From Agarophyton chilense (Eukaryota > Rhodophyta > Florideophyceae > Gracilariales > Gracilariaceae), in the NCBI GenBank assembly GCA_030374765.1, contig JARGXX010000068.1, forward strand, positions 2,666,001 through 2,730,000: DNA of 64,000 nucleotides, written 5' to 3'. The translations under genes were made by a program, and so were the position numbers. The notes under the pieces were generated by a model that did not search any database, had not been told where the DNA came from, and saw only the letters and a program-made list of their open reading frames with translations. Below, piece after piece: positions 12,001 through 22,282 of the stretch. How positions within the stretch are numbered: the first letter of the stretch is position 1; the number at the start of each line of letters is the position of its first letter.

Positions 12001-13553
12001 GGGACTTGCCAGTAGCCCGAATTGGCGTCGAGGGTAGAGAAAACAGTAGCGCTCCCAAGGGAGTCGATGTATTCGTCCATCCGAGGGATCGGGTACACAT
12101 CCTTAATGGTTACCTCGTTCAGGCGTCTGTAATCGATGCAGAAACGCCACGATCCATCCGGTTTCGGAACTAACACCACTGGTGAGGCCCAAGCGGACTG
12201 GGCAGGTTCAATTACGCCCGCTTTAAGCATCTTCTCCACCTGAGATTTCTCCTCTTCCCGAGCTTTCGGTCCAGCCCTGTAACGGTGTTGGGCAATAGGC
12301 CGAGTGTTCGGTAACAAGTCGATGCGGTGTTCTGTAATCCCAATAGTTCCAAGGGAACCATCCCACATGGGGGTAAATTCACGAAGCATGTGCCTCAGCT
12401 TCTCCCGATGAGATGCGGGTACATGCTTGAGATCCCATTTCTCCAATTCCTGAACAGGATCCGTCTGGTCTGCTCCTGTGATAGGGGCCGTAACCTCCTG
12501 AGGTTTAAAGTGTTCAGCGTGTGGAGCTGCAGTCGTTTGCTCACCGTCTTCCGCGATTTCGTCAGTGTCCTCTCCCTCCTTAGGGTCCGCCACACCAGGG
12601 ACCTTTGCGATAGAGATCTTTGTAGGTACGACCGCATGCGGGTGTGGAAGAACAGAACCCAGGATCTGGTGTTTGACCAAATGCTGCGTTGTCTTTCCAA
12701 AGTTGGCTATCAAAACCTTGAAAGGTTTATCCGGTTCCACGGAGACAACCCCATTCGCAAGGGCGAGTTGACGCCGCGTATACAGAGACGGGTTCGGTTG
12801 TACCACATGCACACCAATTTGCTTGGTAACAACTGTGACCCAAACCTGGGTTCCTGGCGGGATAGCCACTGACTTCGCAACCTTTACCCGTGTAGACACC
12901 GGGTCCTTCTTCACAGATTCCTGTGCGACAGGGAGAGGAACGCGTGTTCGCGCTGCTCCCTGTAAGGGTTTACGAACGATTGGGATCGTAGACCCGTCTT
13001 CGAGTTCCACAGTTCTATTCCGAGGACGGATGGCTTCCACGAAGCGGTCGCAAAAGTCACAACCCAGTATGACTGGTGCTGCAAGTGACTTGCATACAAT
13101 AAACTATAGCTGAACGAGATAGGAGCCTAACCTCACCATGAGGGAAATTGTACCCAGTGTCCGTAGCGGGTTGTTGTTCGCATCGGCGATATCCAAACGT
13201 GGACCGGTACGAACTTGGACCCGGAGCAGCGGGGGTAACAATTCAACATGAATAAAGTTAGGAGCGGCTCCTGTATCCAGGACAGATATTTGACGAACCA
13301 TAAACTGGTTGGACAGGCCGAAGTCGGCGAATACTTTATAATTCCGCTTGGCCATTACCATAACTCGATCCGGAATACGGAGATTACGGGACCGTATCCA
13401 CGGGCGACGGAGGACACTAAAGTATCCCGAGTTAACGTCGGTGTCATCCGTTCTCCTTGAAAGGATAGTCACAGCGGGGGAGCGAAGCTGGAGCGCCTCG
13501 GGCGTCTTCAACTCCGGCTTAGAAGACGCCCCTTCCGCAGGGGAGACTCCCAA
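9023..13553 (-). pseudogene. Ty3/gypsy pol: protease, RT, RNase H, integrase (broken)
   Basis: Read from 13553 downward. Protease shows LDTGAAPNF, then an in-frame TAG at 13104-13106, then the ILGCDF end. Reverse transcriptase follows (WASPVVLVPKPDGSWRF; YLDDIIVFS), interrupted by an in-frame TGA at 11859-11861 just before YLDD. RNase H shows DTDANANQVGCALF. An in-frame TAA at 11013-11015 precedes integrase. Integrase has an HPGG...CANC zinc-binding region with a frameshift in a G run near 10660, then the catalytic core (AIDILGEF, LLSDNGGQF, NSQVERFNRT), with another frameshift and stop near 10370 and a TAA at 10136-10138. The last block to 9023 has a GPYRV motif and a Ser/Pro/Glu-rich tail. 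All hallmarks are present but at least six lesions make this copy non-autonomous. Confidence 0.9.
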
Positions 13554-13649
13554 GTTTAGTTTTTCGAAGCGGACCCCACCGAATTCGGTGCAGCTGCCTC
13601 GAAGGGGACCGGTTGTTCTCCGTTCGCGGGTACAAGTTCTGTATCCCTG

Positions 13650-15590
13650 TCAGCAAGGTGAGCTCGGAGTATCTATCCTTTGTTCCTCATAGGACCTACT
13701 CGGGACTCGAGCTTTCTCCTCAGGGGTCAGAGCCTCGTACTGAGCGATAATTCGTGAACCCTCCCGCAGGGGAAATGTGCAGTCTGGTGCTTTGTGACCA
13801 CGGAGGTAACACAAATAGCAAATCAGCTCTGCCGGGTTCGGTTGTTGACGTGAATCCACGCGACGTGGTGCTGTATCCCTCCATCCGGGGCGAGAGAACC
13901 GAGCAGCGGTATTCGCAAAAGGTAGCGATGCGGCTGGCACCCTCCGTCCTTGGGTATAGGGCGCAGGGTCTTCATCCGTAGTCGGAGCGGATGTCGACGG
14001 CAACTCAGACGTACCCATAGATTCGGGGTTACTTCTCATGAAGTGAATATTATCATTGACCCCCACAGGGGCAGGGCCTCCTGCGAGTGACAAAGACGAG
14101 TTACCTCCATCGGCGAGGAGTGCACGTGTCGGACGACTCTTTCGGTTCTGCCGGGCACGGAGAGTATCCCCCTCAGCCTGGGCGTACTGAACCAGTTCCA
14201 AGTAGGTCAGCTTGCGCTTCTCTTCCCGATGTCGGGCAACCAATGCCCTTATCGAGGGGTCCAAACCATCCACAAACATGGTGCATCTCTCGTAGGCCGG
14301 GAATACATTCCTGCATCGGTGAAACGCTTTATTCAAGCGAGTTGAATACACCGTTTCGGTTTCCATCGGCTTGTGCCGCGTATCCCTTAATGCAAGGATT
14401 GCTTCCTGAATCGCATTTCCAGTAGCGTATGACCTCAAGAGGTACTGCACCGCTTCGGGCCAGCACGTGACTCCCCCTTCCGAGGCTCGGGATGATCCAC
14501 GGACGGAGCTGAACTGGTCTTCAGCCATCCCCTTTAAGAAATAGGGTAATGCAAGATACGCTTGCGCTTCACTCATACCGAGGATGTCAGCCTCCTGGAC
14601 GAACCTCGCAAGGAAATCGAGCACCAGAATTGGGTCTGTTCCTGTGAACTCCCTCTTCTGTAGGGTGATGCTCAGCCTTTTGATGTAGTCCATGACCTTA
14701 CCGGTTTCGCGGGATGTTCGATCTCCCGAAGGGTTATCCAACCAGTAATAGCGGTACGATAGCAGCTTCCGATAGAGAGGATTCGTCGGCTTCAGCTCCC
14801 TTAATCCAAGGTGTTTTCTACCCTTCTTCCGGGTACGGATTGCCCCTTGAGAGGTGTAAGTAGCCTTCGACCGAGTCGCCCGGGATGACCGGCGTTCATC
14901 TTCACTATCCGAAGATTCGGAGGACGAACTCGACGACGAGCGATTGGGATCGGAATCCGATAAATCCTCTTGGAGGTGAACCCTCTTCTTGGACTTGCGG
15001 CGGTCTCGTTTAGCGGAGCGGTGTTCTTCGTCTTCCGAAACGTCGAGTTTATCCTTCGAGGCTTCTGTGTCTCCGTCCATACGGATAATGGCCTCGAGGG
15101 TGTCCAGCCGAGCTCGGAAGCGTTCCGCTTGCACGCGGTGTTCCTCCACGAGGCTCCGGTACTCCTGGATAAAGACCCCAGGGGTACCAAAGCTTTCCAA
15201 AAGGGAGTTCACATCCCTCCTCAGGGTACGAAGGTCATCGGCGACTCCCCGCACCGGGGCGTCCTCCACCTTGAGGCGGAGGGTAGTAACCTCCTGAAGG
15301 AGCTCGACGTGAGCCGCGTTGGCGATATCGATTCGAGTCTCCAGGCGCTGTAATTCAGGGTCGGCCCGACTTCGGGGTCCTGCTGAGGGGGTCTCCACCA
15401 CTGGAGCTGGGCCCACAGCCACGACCTCTCGAGGACCTGAAACCACTGAGGGTGCTCTCCGAGTGTCCGGATCGATACCGGAATCGTTCCGACCTTCGGG
15501 AATTGAGCTCCTCGGCCTAGGCGGGGCCGGGGGCACTGAATCCGCTTGACGGTTCGATCCAGTCCTGGAACCACGGGTAGGCGGCGACAT
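13650..15590 (-). CDS. gag: Ty3/gypsy Gag polyprotein
   Basis: A 646-codon intact frame starting at ATG 15590. It begins with a Pro/Ser/Arg-rich region, has a predicted coiled coil (about residues 80-170), an acidic serine run (SSSSSSSESSDSED), then the capsid-like region (LDFLARFVQEAD... LLRSYATGNAIQEA... YAQAEGDTLRARQ), and ends with one zinc knuckle of the CX2CX4HX4C type (CYLCYLRGHKAPDC). Gag forms the particle that packages element RNA. The frame ends at TGA 13650-13652 and the protease continues in the same frame, so pol was either made by readthrough or the TGA is a lesion in a former single gag-pol ORF. Confidence 0.92.
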   Translation of the reverse strand: MSPPTRGSRTGSNRQADSVPPAPPRPRSSIPEGRNDSGIDPDTRRAPSVVSGPREVVAVGPAPVVETPSAGPRSRADPELQRLETRIDIANAAHVELLQEVTTLRLKVEDAPVRGVADDLRTLRRDVNSLLESFGTPGVFIQEYRSLVEEHRVQAERFRARLDTLEAIIRMDGDTEASKDKLDVSEDEEHRSAKRDRRKSKKRVHLQEDLSDSDPNRSSSSSSSESSDSEDERRSSRATRSKATYTSQGAIRTRKKGRKHLGLRELKPTNPLYRKLLSYRYYWLDNPSGDRTSRETGKVMDYIKRLSITLQKREFTGTDPILVLDFLARFVQEADILGMSEAQAYLALPYFLKGMAEDQFSSVRGSSRASEGGVTCWPEAVQYLLRSYATGNAIQEAILALRDTRHKPMETETVYSTRLNKAFHRCRNVFPAYERCTMFVDGLDPSIRALVARHREEKRKLTYLELVQYAQAEGDTLRARQNRKSRPTRALLADGGNSSLSLAGGPAPVGVNDNIHFMRSNPESMGTSELPSTSAPTTDEDPAPYTQGRRVPAASLPFANTAARFSRPGWRDTAPRRVDSRQQPNPAELICYLCYLRGHKAPDCTFPLREGSRIIAQYEALTPEEKARVPSRSYEEQRIDTPSSPC

Positions 15591-15795
15591 GCTGCAGACA
15601 CGACACCGACGATTCGGGGTAACGATGAAATTCGATCACGAGATTCCCGGAGAACGGATGACGTAACACAAAACAAAAATAAAAACCAATTCCACCCTTT
15701 CCAAAGGGGACCACTACAACAAATCTTCACGACGGTGCTTCCTCTTCCAAGAGATATTCCAACACGTGGATGACCAACCCAAAAGTCCGAGAACG

Positions 15796-15815
15796 GCTTC
15801 TAAGTCGGGAGACCA
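15796..15815 (-). other. Primer-binding site of the complete element
   Basis: On the minus strand the internal region starts with ATTGGTCTCCCGACTTAG two bases after the LTR ends, so the TGG matching a tRNA CCA end begins at 15815. The decayed element at 905-3571 has the same word with one change, which supports a shared primer tRNA. I could not name the tRNA from the sequence. Confidence 0.75.
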
Positions 15816-15817
15816 AT

Positions 15818-16731
15818 TGTGGAGCAAAACCCGGCGACGGGAAGTGCTCTCAAGGTGTTCGAAGCCTTGCTCCCTGGGGGAGGCAGACTCAGAGACAGAG
15901 CCCTCCGTTCCACCCGTAGTGTGGGGTGTAACTCCCACGGGGGATTCCGGCAGCACCGACGGAAGTGAGGGGTAGAAACCGTTGGATCGGGAATGGGTAT
16001 GGGTATCCCAAAGAATGGGGGAAAATCCGGCGAAGAGGAAAAACGGGGCGAGGGTCGGGCACTAACAGGCACCGGACCCGAGAACCAGAAAAGGGGCGAA
16101 ACAACAAAAGAAACCCAATACAGGGGCGAAAACCTGTCCTCGAAAGGAAACACAAAAAGCACGCAACAAGTAAGCAGAACCCCCACGGGGTATCGTGCAC
16201 GCAGGTCGTCTGAGCGGTCCCAAGGGGGTGGTTGCACGGAACCCAAACGTGGGCACTCTCCAAGTGGAGTCGTGTCCCTACGCAGGCGTTGCTAACCAGA
16301 GCCCGTTCCGGGTTGTAAGGCCGAAACGATGGCGACGAAGAACCTCTAAAGGTATCGAAGACCAACCTTGGTTACCCTTTACTCTGAGCTTCGGACTGTC
16401 AGATCTCATCTCCCTAAGTAGGGCCCACTAACTAAACTCTACAGTAGTGCACACCTGCTCAGGGCCATACACGTGGAGATCCCACTGTCAGGGCCCAAAA
16501 GTCCAACGTTCTACAAATATCCGAAAATCGGTGCCAAAATTAAGCCACGTGTATTACGGGGCCAATCCAACCATGGGCCATCCGAATTTTCCCTTATAGG
16601 CGAAATATAACCAGAAAACAGTGCCACCTCAGCACACCTTAGAGGGGATCATAGTCATAACCCTCGGAGGGTTCAATCCTCATTCTATGAGTTGCATCTT
16701 CAAGTATCCCCTAACTGGGCGTTGCTCTACA
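15818..16731 (-). repeat. 5' LTR of the complete Ty3/gypsy element
   Basis: A 914-bp direct repeat of 4951-5867, beginning TGTGGAGCAA and ending CTCTACA. As the 5' LTR it should carry the element's promoter, but I cannot point to a certain TATA box or start site. Confidence 0.95.
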
Positions 16732-16736
16732 CGCTT
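16732..16736. repeat. Target site duplication, right copy (CGCTT)
   Basis: Matches the five bases at 4946-4950 exactly. Confidence 0.9.
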
Positions 16737-16980
16737 CACGAAACTGCTTCCATGAGAAAAAATGCAACTTAAGGAATAAAACAGTATAGAATACATGTTT
16801 CACTGATAAGCAGGCTAATTTATATATTAGAATATAAAACAGTTATTTTTGGATGGAAAAACGGTGGTTGAACTCTAAAAAATGGTTTTGGATCTGTGCA
16901 TGAAACAGAACTACCTTTCGAAAAAAACCAATTTCGAACTGTCTCTCCGGTCGTATAGACAGTAGGTCTACTTGTACTAG

Positions 16981-17180
16981 CCCTGTTCCCCCTGGGTGAG
17001 GATTTTCCATCACCTTTTATTTGGGTGAGTTTTGGGTGAGGCAGTCCCACTTCACCCACCCACGGTGAGCGACTCCCGCCGGCGGGTGATCCTAACCCAT
17101 TCTGGGGGTGAAGATCACCCCAAACTTCACCAACCGAGACCACACCATCACCCAACGAGACCGCATCACCCCGCAACAGT
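16981..17180 (+). repeat. Left terminal inverted repeat of the DNA transposon
   Basis: Starts CCCTGTTCCCC and contains many copies of GGGTGA/TCACCC in both orientations, so it can also fold on itself. It aligns by eye over about 200 bases with the reverse complement of 20165-20362, at roughly 85-90% identity. Confidence 0.85.
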
Positions 17181-18379
17181 CGTAAATTCAACTGTTCGTG
17201 ATCATGCCAACTCCATCTTCTCGTTCCTTCATAGCCTCATGTCAAAGATCCTTTCGACAAGTTGACACATATCAGCCGTCCCCGATTCGAAACACCGCGC
17301 ACATCTTCCAAAATGGTGACGATGTAGCAACAAATACGCAAGCTGATCTGTGTCTGACAAATAGTCGCAATCATCCAAATAAAATAACTCTATCTTACGA
17401 TCTGGAAACTCTTCCTAAAGATACGCTCCCGAACCATAGCCCTTTAAATAATCATGAAGAAACTGCAATTGTTCAGCCATCACTCATACCGATGTCTGTA
17501 GGACAACGCTTGGAGCGGGGACACCACGAAGATGTTCGGAATCTTCCTCTCTTGAGAGACACGCCTCAGGCGGAGGAGACACGTCCCAGCGGAGCACAGA
17601 AACAGAGCCACTCTGGAAAGGCACGACGGAGTCGGGTGTAAGACCGAGGCCAATCCGGCGGGATATACCTAGAGTGTTTAGGTGAGCACGGCACAGTCCG
17701 GGGTGTGACCAATCCTAGGCGGAGCGGTATCACGGCGATTGTCGGAAAAGGAGCGAGGAAACACTCGTATGAGGTGGACGAGCGGGGTGAGTGGTGCGGC
17801 CACTCACGAGAGTCAACAAGGAGAACAAGAGGAAAACGGGGGCGAAACCCTATACAGGGGCGAGACTACGACCAGTGTCGGCGATTTAATATGAACCCAC
17901 GGTGGTGGTAGCACTCTGATCGACAGAGGAGTGGATGAATTAACGTGCGACGGGCGCTCACGCGGTATGCAGTGAAGACGCGCCGAAGGCGAAAAGTTCA
18001 GAGCCGAGACTCCCTCCTTAGTCTCCCAAGAGGGTGTTTACTGGGGAGCAGTGCTCAACCTCCTATGTAGTATGCCGCGCGGCCCCTGACAGTGGGCGCG
18101 CGTCCGAAAAATAGACACTAAATAGCGATAGCGTAGCTAAATAAATACTAAAAATTACTAAATAATACTAACCATTAGGTAGAATCCGGGCCACTTGTGG
18201 CACGCCTCGCACTCGAGCGTCGGCATCCGTGCAGTCCACGTGTTCCACCCGTGTGCACTTCCGGTCCTAACCGGCCGTCAGCACGCAATAGCGGTATAGC
18301 TTGTCATAGACCAAGCTAGTCCTCTAGCGAGCGAAATCTGTAAGTTCTGGGAAGAAATCCCCTTGAAGGGCCTTGTCCT

Positions 18380-19719
18380 TTAACGTCTAATGATTGGGAA
18401 AATGCATATTCTTACGAACTAGAGGACTATGTTCAACACAATTATCTTCATGATCTCATCACGGCAGAAGAAAATGAGGATGAACCATTTACTTTGATGC
18501 AGAATATTGAAAGTACATTTGGAAACGACAGCTCAGAAAGTGAACTGGACACAGCAGAAAACGATTCTCATATATCTGAAGAAGAATTGAGTCAATTGCG
18601 TGTCGACAAGTCAGGTGCTTGTCAAGCTCGACAATGTAGTATGAATTCGACAAATGCTGTCGAAGCTAGGCGGACTGCAGTGGAAGATGTCTGGTCTTCG
18701 CTTTTCAACGATGTAGTTGGAAACATTATGGACAACAGTATTGATTCTATAGACTCCCACGGAAGCTGTCAGGACAATTTACAAGGAAGAACTGATCGTG
18801 TTGTGATCGTTGTTGTAAGTGAAGGGGGCTGTAGAGCTATATACAGCCCTCGGAGGAAGCCAAACACATTGTCTGGTCGCCCTGTGGAAGCTGCAGTGTA
18901 TCGTGAGAGCTTCAGTAACCGCATGGCAGCGATATACCATAACAACGACCGTTTGATTTCTGCCACAAAGTTTACTCTCATACCGAAAGCTGGCCATCAG
19001 AAGCAGTCCAGTTCAAAGAAAAGAGACCTTTTTCACCTTGTCTTTGACGGTTCCGTCACTAAAAATGTTAAAAACGACGGTTATGAAAACGGTATTGCCG
19101 TTTCTCTACAGAGAATGAAAGCTAGTCAGGTAATGTCTCGTGTGGATGAAGTAACTTTATTACAGTCGCAGGACGCAAGGTGGTCATCATTATTGGGCTT
19201 TCGTTATGCTCCCAAGACAAAAACGTTGCTGTTGTTCACCTTTTATCAGTAACAAGGCGTAAAGGACGACTACCGGGTCAGTTCGAGAAGTCCAGAGGAA
19301 AAAAGTATAGAAAACCTCGAAAGGGTGTCTCTAAATGTGCTTCATTTGCTGATTTTGCACTTCGAATTGCTAAGGAGTACGTGATTGCTGCAGAACAAAG
19401 CTCAAAAACAGTAACGTGTGCCAGTACTAACGAAATTTCTCAACAGTGTGACAAAAATTCAGTGAACGTTTCCCCTCTGTATCGTCGCATTTTCGTCGAA
19501 ATGTACAATCTTGATGACGACAAAAAGCGGAGATTACGTCGAAGAGCGTTGCATAGGAGGGTGAAAGGAAAAGATACATATTGTTATCTGTGCTCCTACA
19601 GCACTACAATTAAGAAGAACGGGAAGGCGTACAGAAAGAAAGGGGGCGCTCGCCAGAAACATTGGTGTTCTATTTGTAAGCAGGCAATATGTTCAAGTTG
19701 TTGGGACACATGGCATTAG
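18380..19719 (+). pseudogene. Broken transposase-like gene, piggyBac-type C-terminal zinc motif
   Basis: Two plus-strand frames overlap at 19180-19252. The first (ATG at 18494, open from about 18380) is acidic at its start, as many transposase N-termini are. The second runs to TAG at 19717-19719 and ends CYLCSYSTTIKK...WCSICKQAICSSCWDTWH, a C2-x-C2-x-C2 plus WxxWH pattern like the C-terminal cross-brace zinc domain of piggyBac transposases. I do not see the usual catalytic aspartate blocks, so the core is deleted or too diverged. The two frames suggest a frameshift rather than an intron, because the overlap lacks good splice sites. Assignment to piggyBac rests on this motif plus the TIR ends and is tentative. 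Confidence 0.5.
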
Positions 19720-20164
19720 GAAAGAATTTTTACTCCAGCCCAAATATCTGAAAAAGAATTGGACAAGCTGCAAAAAAAGATTGGAGAAACCTAGACATGA
19801 AAAATATGGACTATATACGCGGAGAATAAAACCGGTGCAAACCTGTTTTTTTTACTTGACTCAAAGATTATAAGAGCCGAAAGAAGGTGGTGATACGGTA
19901 CTTGATAATTAAAACCATTTGAAGAGACTTTGAAGCTTCACGAGAACGCTTGAACATAACAGAGAGAAAGAAATGTTGATTGGTGCAATAAGAACAAAGT
20001 TAAACAATGCAGACAAGTCTCGGTGTTCTTGGAGACAGAAGAAGTGTCACACAGAGTGAGCCAAGTAACTCTGACAAAGGAGCAGAGCAGCAGTCGGGGA
20101 GTCCTAACAAGACCGCTGTAGAAATCTGACATAGCGGTGATGTGGTTGAGACTAGCTTATGCCG

Positions 20165-20362
20165 CTGTCGTGGGGCGAGGCGGTCTCGTTGAGTGATGGT
20201 GTGGTCTCGCTCGGTGAGTTATGGGTGATCTTCACCCTCAGAATGGGTGAGGATCACCCACCGACGGGACCCGCTCACCGTGGGTGGGTGAGGTGGGACT
20301 GCCTCACCCAAAACTCACCCAAATAAAAGGTGATGAAAAATCCTCATCCATGGGGAACGGGG
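20165..20362 (-). repeat. Right terminal inverted repeat of the DNA transposon
   Basis: The reverse complement starts CCCCGTTCCCC and follows the left repeat closely, including the shared stretch around TCACCTTTTATTTGGG. CTAG follows at 20363-20366. Confidence 0.85.
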
Positions 20363-20366
20363 CTAG

Positions 20367-21061
20367 GCGGCGGCGGCTGGCCTGGTGCTGACTACGTGTG
20401 ACAACTGTTTGGATATAAAGTTGTTCGCGCCAATTCGGACAAGATTGGGAATTGGTTTCGGCACATTTTCGGAACTTTTTAAAATGTTCCGAATCGAAAG
20501 AGGCCCGCAGATATGGTTAGATGATGAGAATCAATTAAGTAAAACTAAGAAGAAATGCTGCGTAGAAGAGAGAACCAAGACGAACAGTGCACAGGAGCGT
20601 AGTCTTGAACCTCCAGAGCCCATTGTTGTATGAACACACAGACATCCTTCCGTAATCATGGAACCTGAGTCTGCTCGTCTGAGAACAGTGTTTACCAAAT
20701 GAGATTATCGATATCGAACCTCAGAAATTAATGAACCGTAAATGGTGCTAGCGGGGTATGGATTTGCCCCATTAGAATGGAATTCGATGCGAAAGTGTCA
20801 GAGACGATGACTAATGAACCGCTAAGGCCCTAGCATCCTGTCTACTAGACTACAGAGCGGATCAGTTCGCTGCAGGTCACTTGCCATGTAGGTCATTGCT
20901 ATCTTGCGACTGTTATCCTTAACCATGCTGCAGATCTTCTTGATTCTCTTCCATTCAACGCTCATTACCGTCGCGAAAGGCTCCTTATCTTTGTGCAACT
21001 GCCGAGATAATGTGATACCAATGTTAGGAATATGGCCACCAAGGGGTTCGTTTACAAATCA
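20367..21061. other. Intergenic, no gene seen
   Basis: Only short frames are present. A stretch near 20745-20875 looks faintly like a tRNA D-arm on the minus strand but does not fold into a tRNA. This is probably 3' flanking DNA of the methyltransferase gene that ends at 21062. Confidence 0.4.
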
Positions 21062-22282
21062 CTACAGCGCTGGTCGAACCTTTAGAGCAACTACAAGAGG
21101 GCATTCTACATGCACAGTGCGCATAGATATAGGGTCATTCGAATGAATGCAACGGACCATATCTTTTTTGACGATCTTGAATCCACTTTTTCTCACAATA
21201 GTCATGAACTCTCCTATCGATAAGTGAATCATATCATTTTGTCCTCCATCCAGACAAGGCATCGGTCCGACAAAAGCCCAAACGCCCCCCGGTTTCAATA
21301 TTTGCGATACTCTGCGCACGTGAGAAACCACCGCTTCTCCAAGGTCGAAAGCCATGCAGCTCACGACAGCGTCCCAACTACTGTCGTGCCCATCATATGC
21401 ATCTAGAAAACTGCCCGCTCGAATTGAAAAGTCGGTGTGCGGTGGAATATCTTTCGGATTCACGTCGGGAACCTGAACTCCCCGAGTTGACTGTGACTTT
21501 GACCTGACGTTTGAGTGGTCATGAGCAAAAGGATACACAGTAATATCCTCATCAGGACTGCAATTGTTGAGCACGTAGTTTCCGACCAACAGCGCGCTTG
21601 GATTGGCCTCACAACCTTCAACCATAAAACCACGATGAACCAACTCCCAAGGTAATCGTCCTGCGCCAGCCCCTGGTACCAGCACGCGAAAGTTCTTGCG
21701 AGCCAGAGACCTTGACGCACGTGCTGCTTCTTCATACGCATGCTCCACAGCTTCCAGCAATGGCTTATAGCAAACATTGCGTTGCTCTGAACCGTCTGCG
21801 CTCCAGTCTTTTGCCAACATTGAAAAGCCGCGACAGACTTGTCCAGCTAAGTATCGCTCCTGTTCATCGTTCACAGTTTCATGTTGATGGTCTCCGTTTG
21901 AAGCTTTCTCGCCCGTTGATACGTCCACATCTGCGTTTGCCTTTACGTCTGCGTCAGCATCTGCGTCAGCATCTGCGTCTGCGTCAATTTCAGGAGCTTG
22001 GACGGAACCGTTTTGTGCATTTGCAGGGATTGAAACAGGGGCACGAATGGAGGAGGCACTTTGCACCATGACGGAGAGAAGTCGGGAGTTCTGTTCAATG
22101 CACTCGGCAATGGCAGACAGACGCTGGTCGAATTCTGGAAGGAGATCGCGGTCGTCCTCGGGCAAGATGCGGAACATAGTTAACTTGCGATCGAGGCGCG
22201 AGAACTCCACCTTGCCGTACGCGTCCAAGGCCTTGGTCGGAAATTGCTGAATGCTGATACCATGGTCTGGTATGACGCTCAT
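21062..22282 (-). CDS. Carnosine N-methyltransferase-like protein (N2227/UPF0586 family)
   Basis: A 406-residue single-exon protein. The family transfers a methyl group from S-adenosylmethionine to carnosine-like dipeptides in animals and yeast; the algal or plant substrate is not known. Seen in the sequence: the glycine-rich SAM motif VLVPGAGAGRLPWEL (about residues 200-214), followed by GCEAN at the end of the next strand, a WDAVVSCMAFDLG stretch and the PGGVWAFVGPMP motif near the C-terminus, in the family order. I chose ATG 22282 because the frame upstream (to 22594) has a composition unlike the family and MSVIPDHG starts just before the conserved helical N-terminus. A run of Asp-Ala repeats at residues 99-112, coded by GCGTCA/TGCGTC-type repeats, sits in a linker. 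It is divergent from the PGRL1 gene, 565 bp away. Confidence 0.85.
   Translation of the reverse strand: MSVIPDHGISIQQFPTKALDAYGKVEFSRLDRKLTMFRILPEDDRDLLPEFDQRLSAIAECIEQNSRLLSVMVQSASSIRAPVSIPANAQNGSVQAPEIDADADADADADADVKANADVDVSTGEKASNGDHQHETVNDEQERYLAGQVCRGFSMLAKDWSADGSEQRNVCYKPLLEAVEHAYEEAARASRSLARKNFRVLVPGAGAGRLPWELVHRGFMVEGCEANPSALLVGNYVLNNCSPDEDITVYPFAHDHSNVRSKSQSTRGVQVPDVNPKDIPPHTDFSIRAGSFLDAYDGHDSSWDAVVSCMAFDLGEAVVSHVRRVSQILKPGGVWAFVGPMPCLDGGQNDMIHLSIGEFMTIVRKSGFKIVKKDMVRCIHSNDPISMRTVHVECPLVVALKVRPAL

Larger units (their letters stand above)
4951..16731 (-). mobile_element. Full-length Ty3/gypsy LTR retrotransposon with chromodomain and antisense ORF
   Basis: An 11.8-kb element oriented on the minus strand. 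The LTRs are 4951-5867 (3') and 15818-16731 (5'). They start TGTGGAGCAA and end TTGCTCTACA, which is itself a near-perfect short inverted repeat. A perfect 5-bp target duplication CGCTT flanks it (4946-4950 and 16732-16736). A primer-binding site sits inside the 5' LTR and a polypurine tract inside the 3' LTR. Coding order on the minus strand is gag, protease, reverse transcriptase, RNase H, integrase and a chromodomain, which is the Ty3/gypsy (chromovirus-like) order. Counting by eye I find about 20 differences between the LTRs (roughly 98% identity), so insertion is fairly recent, yet pol carries several stops and frameshifts. Between pol and the 3' LTR lies about 2.3 kb holding a long reading frame on the plus strand. 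Confidence 0.95.
16981..20362 (+). mobile_element. DNA transposon with about 200-bp TIRs, piggyBac-like
   Basis: A 3.4-kb element bounded by long inverted repeats (about 16981-17180 and 20165-20362) that begin CCC(T/C)GTTCCCC. CTAG flanks both ends (16977-16980 and 20363-20366), as a 4-bp target duplication or as the outermost part of the repeats. Inside, plus-strand frames at 17198-17500, about 18380-19252 and 19180-19719 look like pieces of one protein broken by a frameshift and by a roughly 0.9-kb insertion. The last piece ends in a Cys/His cluster like the C-terminal zinc motif of piggyBac transposases. CCC ends and a 4-bp palindromic target fit piggyBac, although that family normally uses TTAA. 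Confidence 0.75.

Noticed and set aside
20745-20875. tRNA-like sequence on the minus strand (GTAGTCTAGTAGACAGGAT resembles a D-arm)
   Set aside because: The anticodon loop would be six bases and no matching T-arm or acceptor 3' strand follows; an intron-containing or permuted tRNA was considered but no consistent fold was found.
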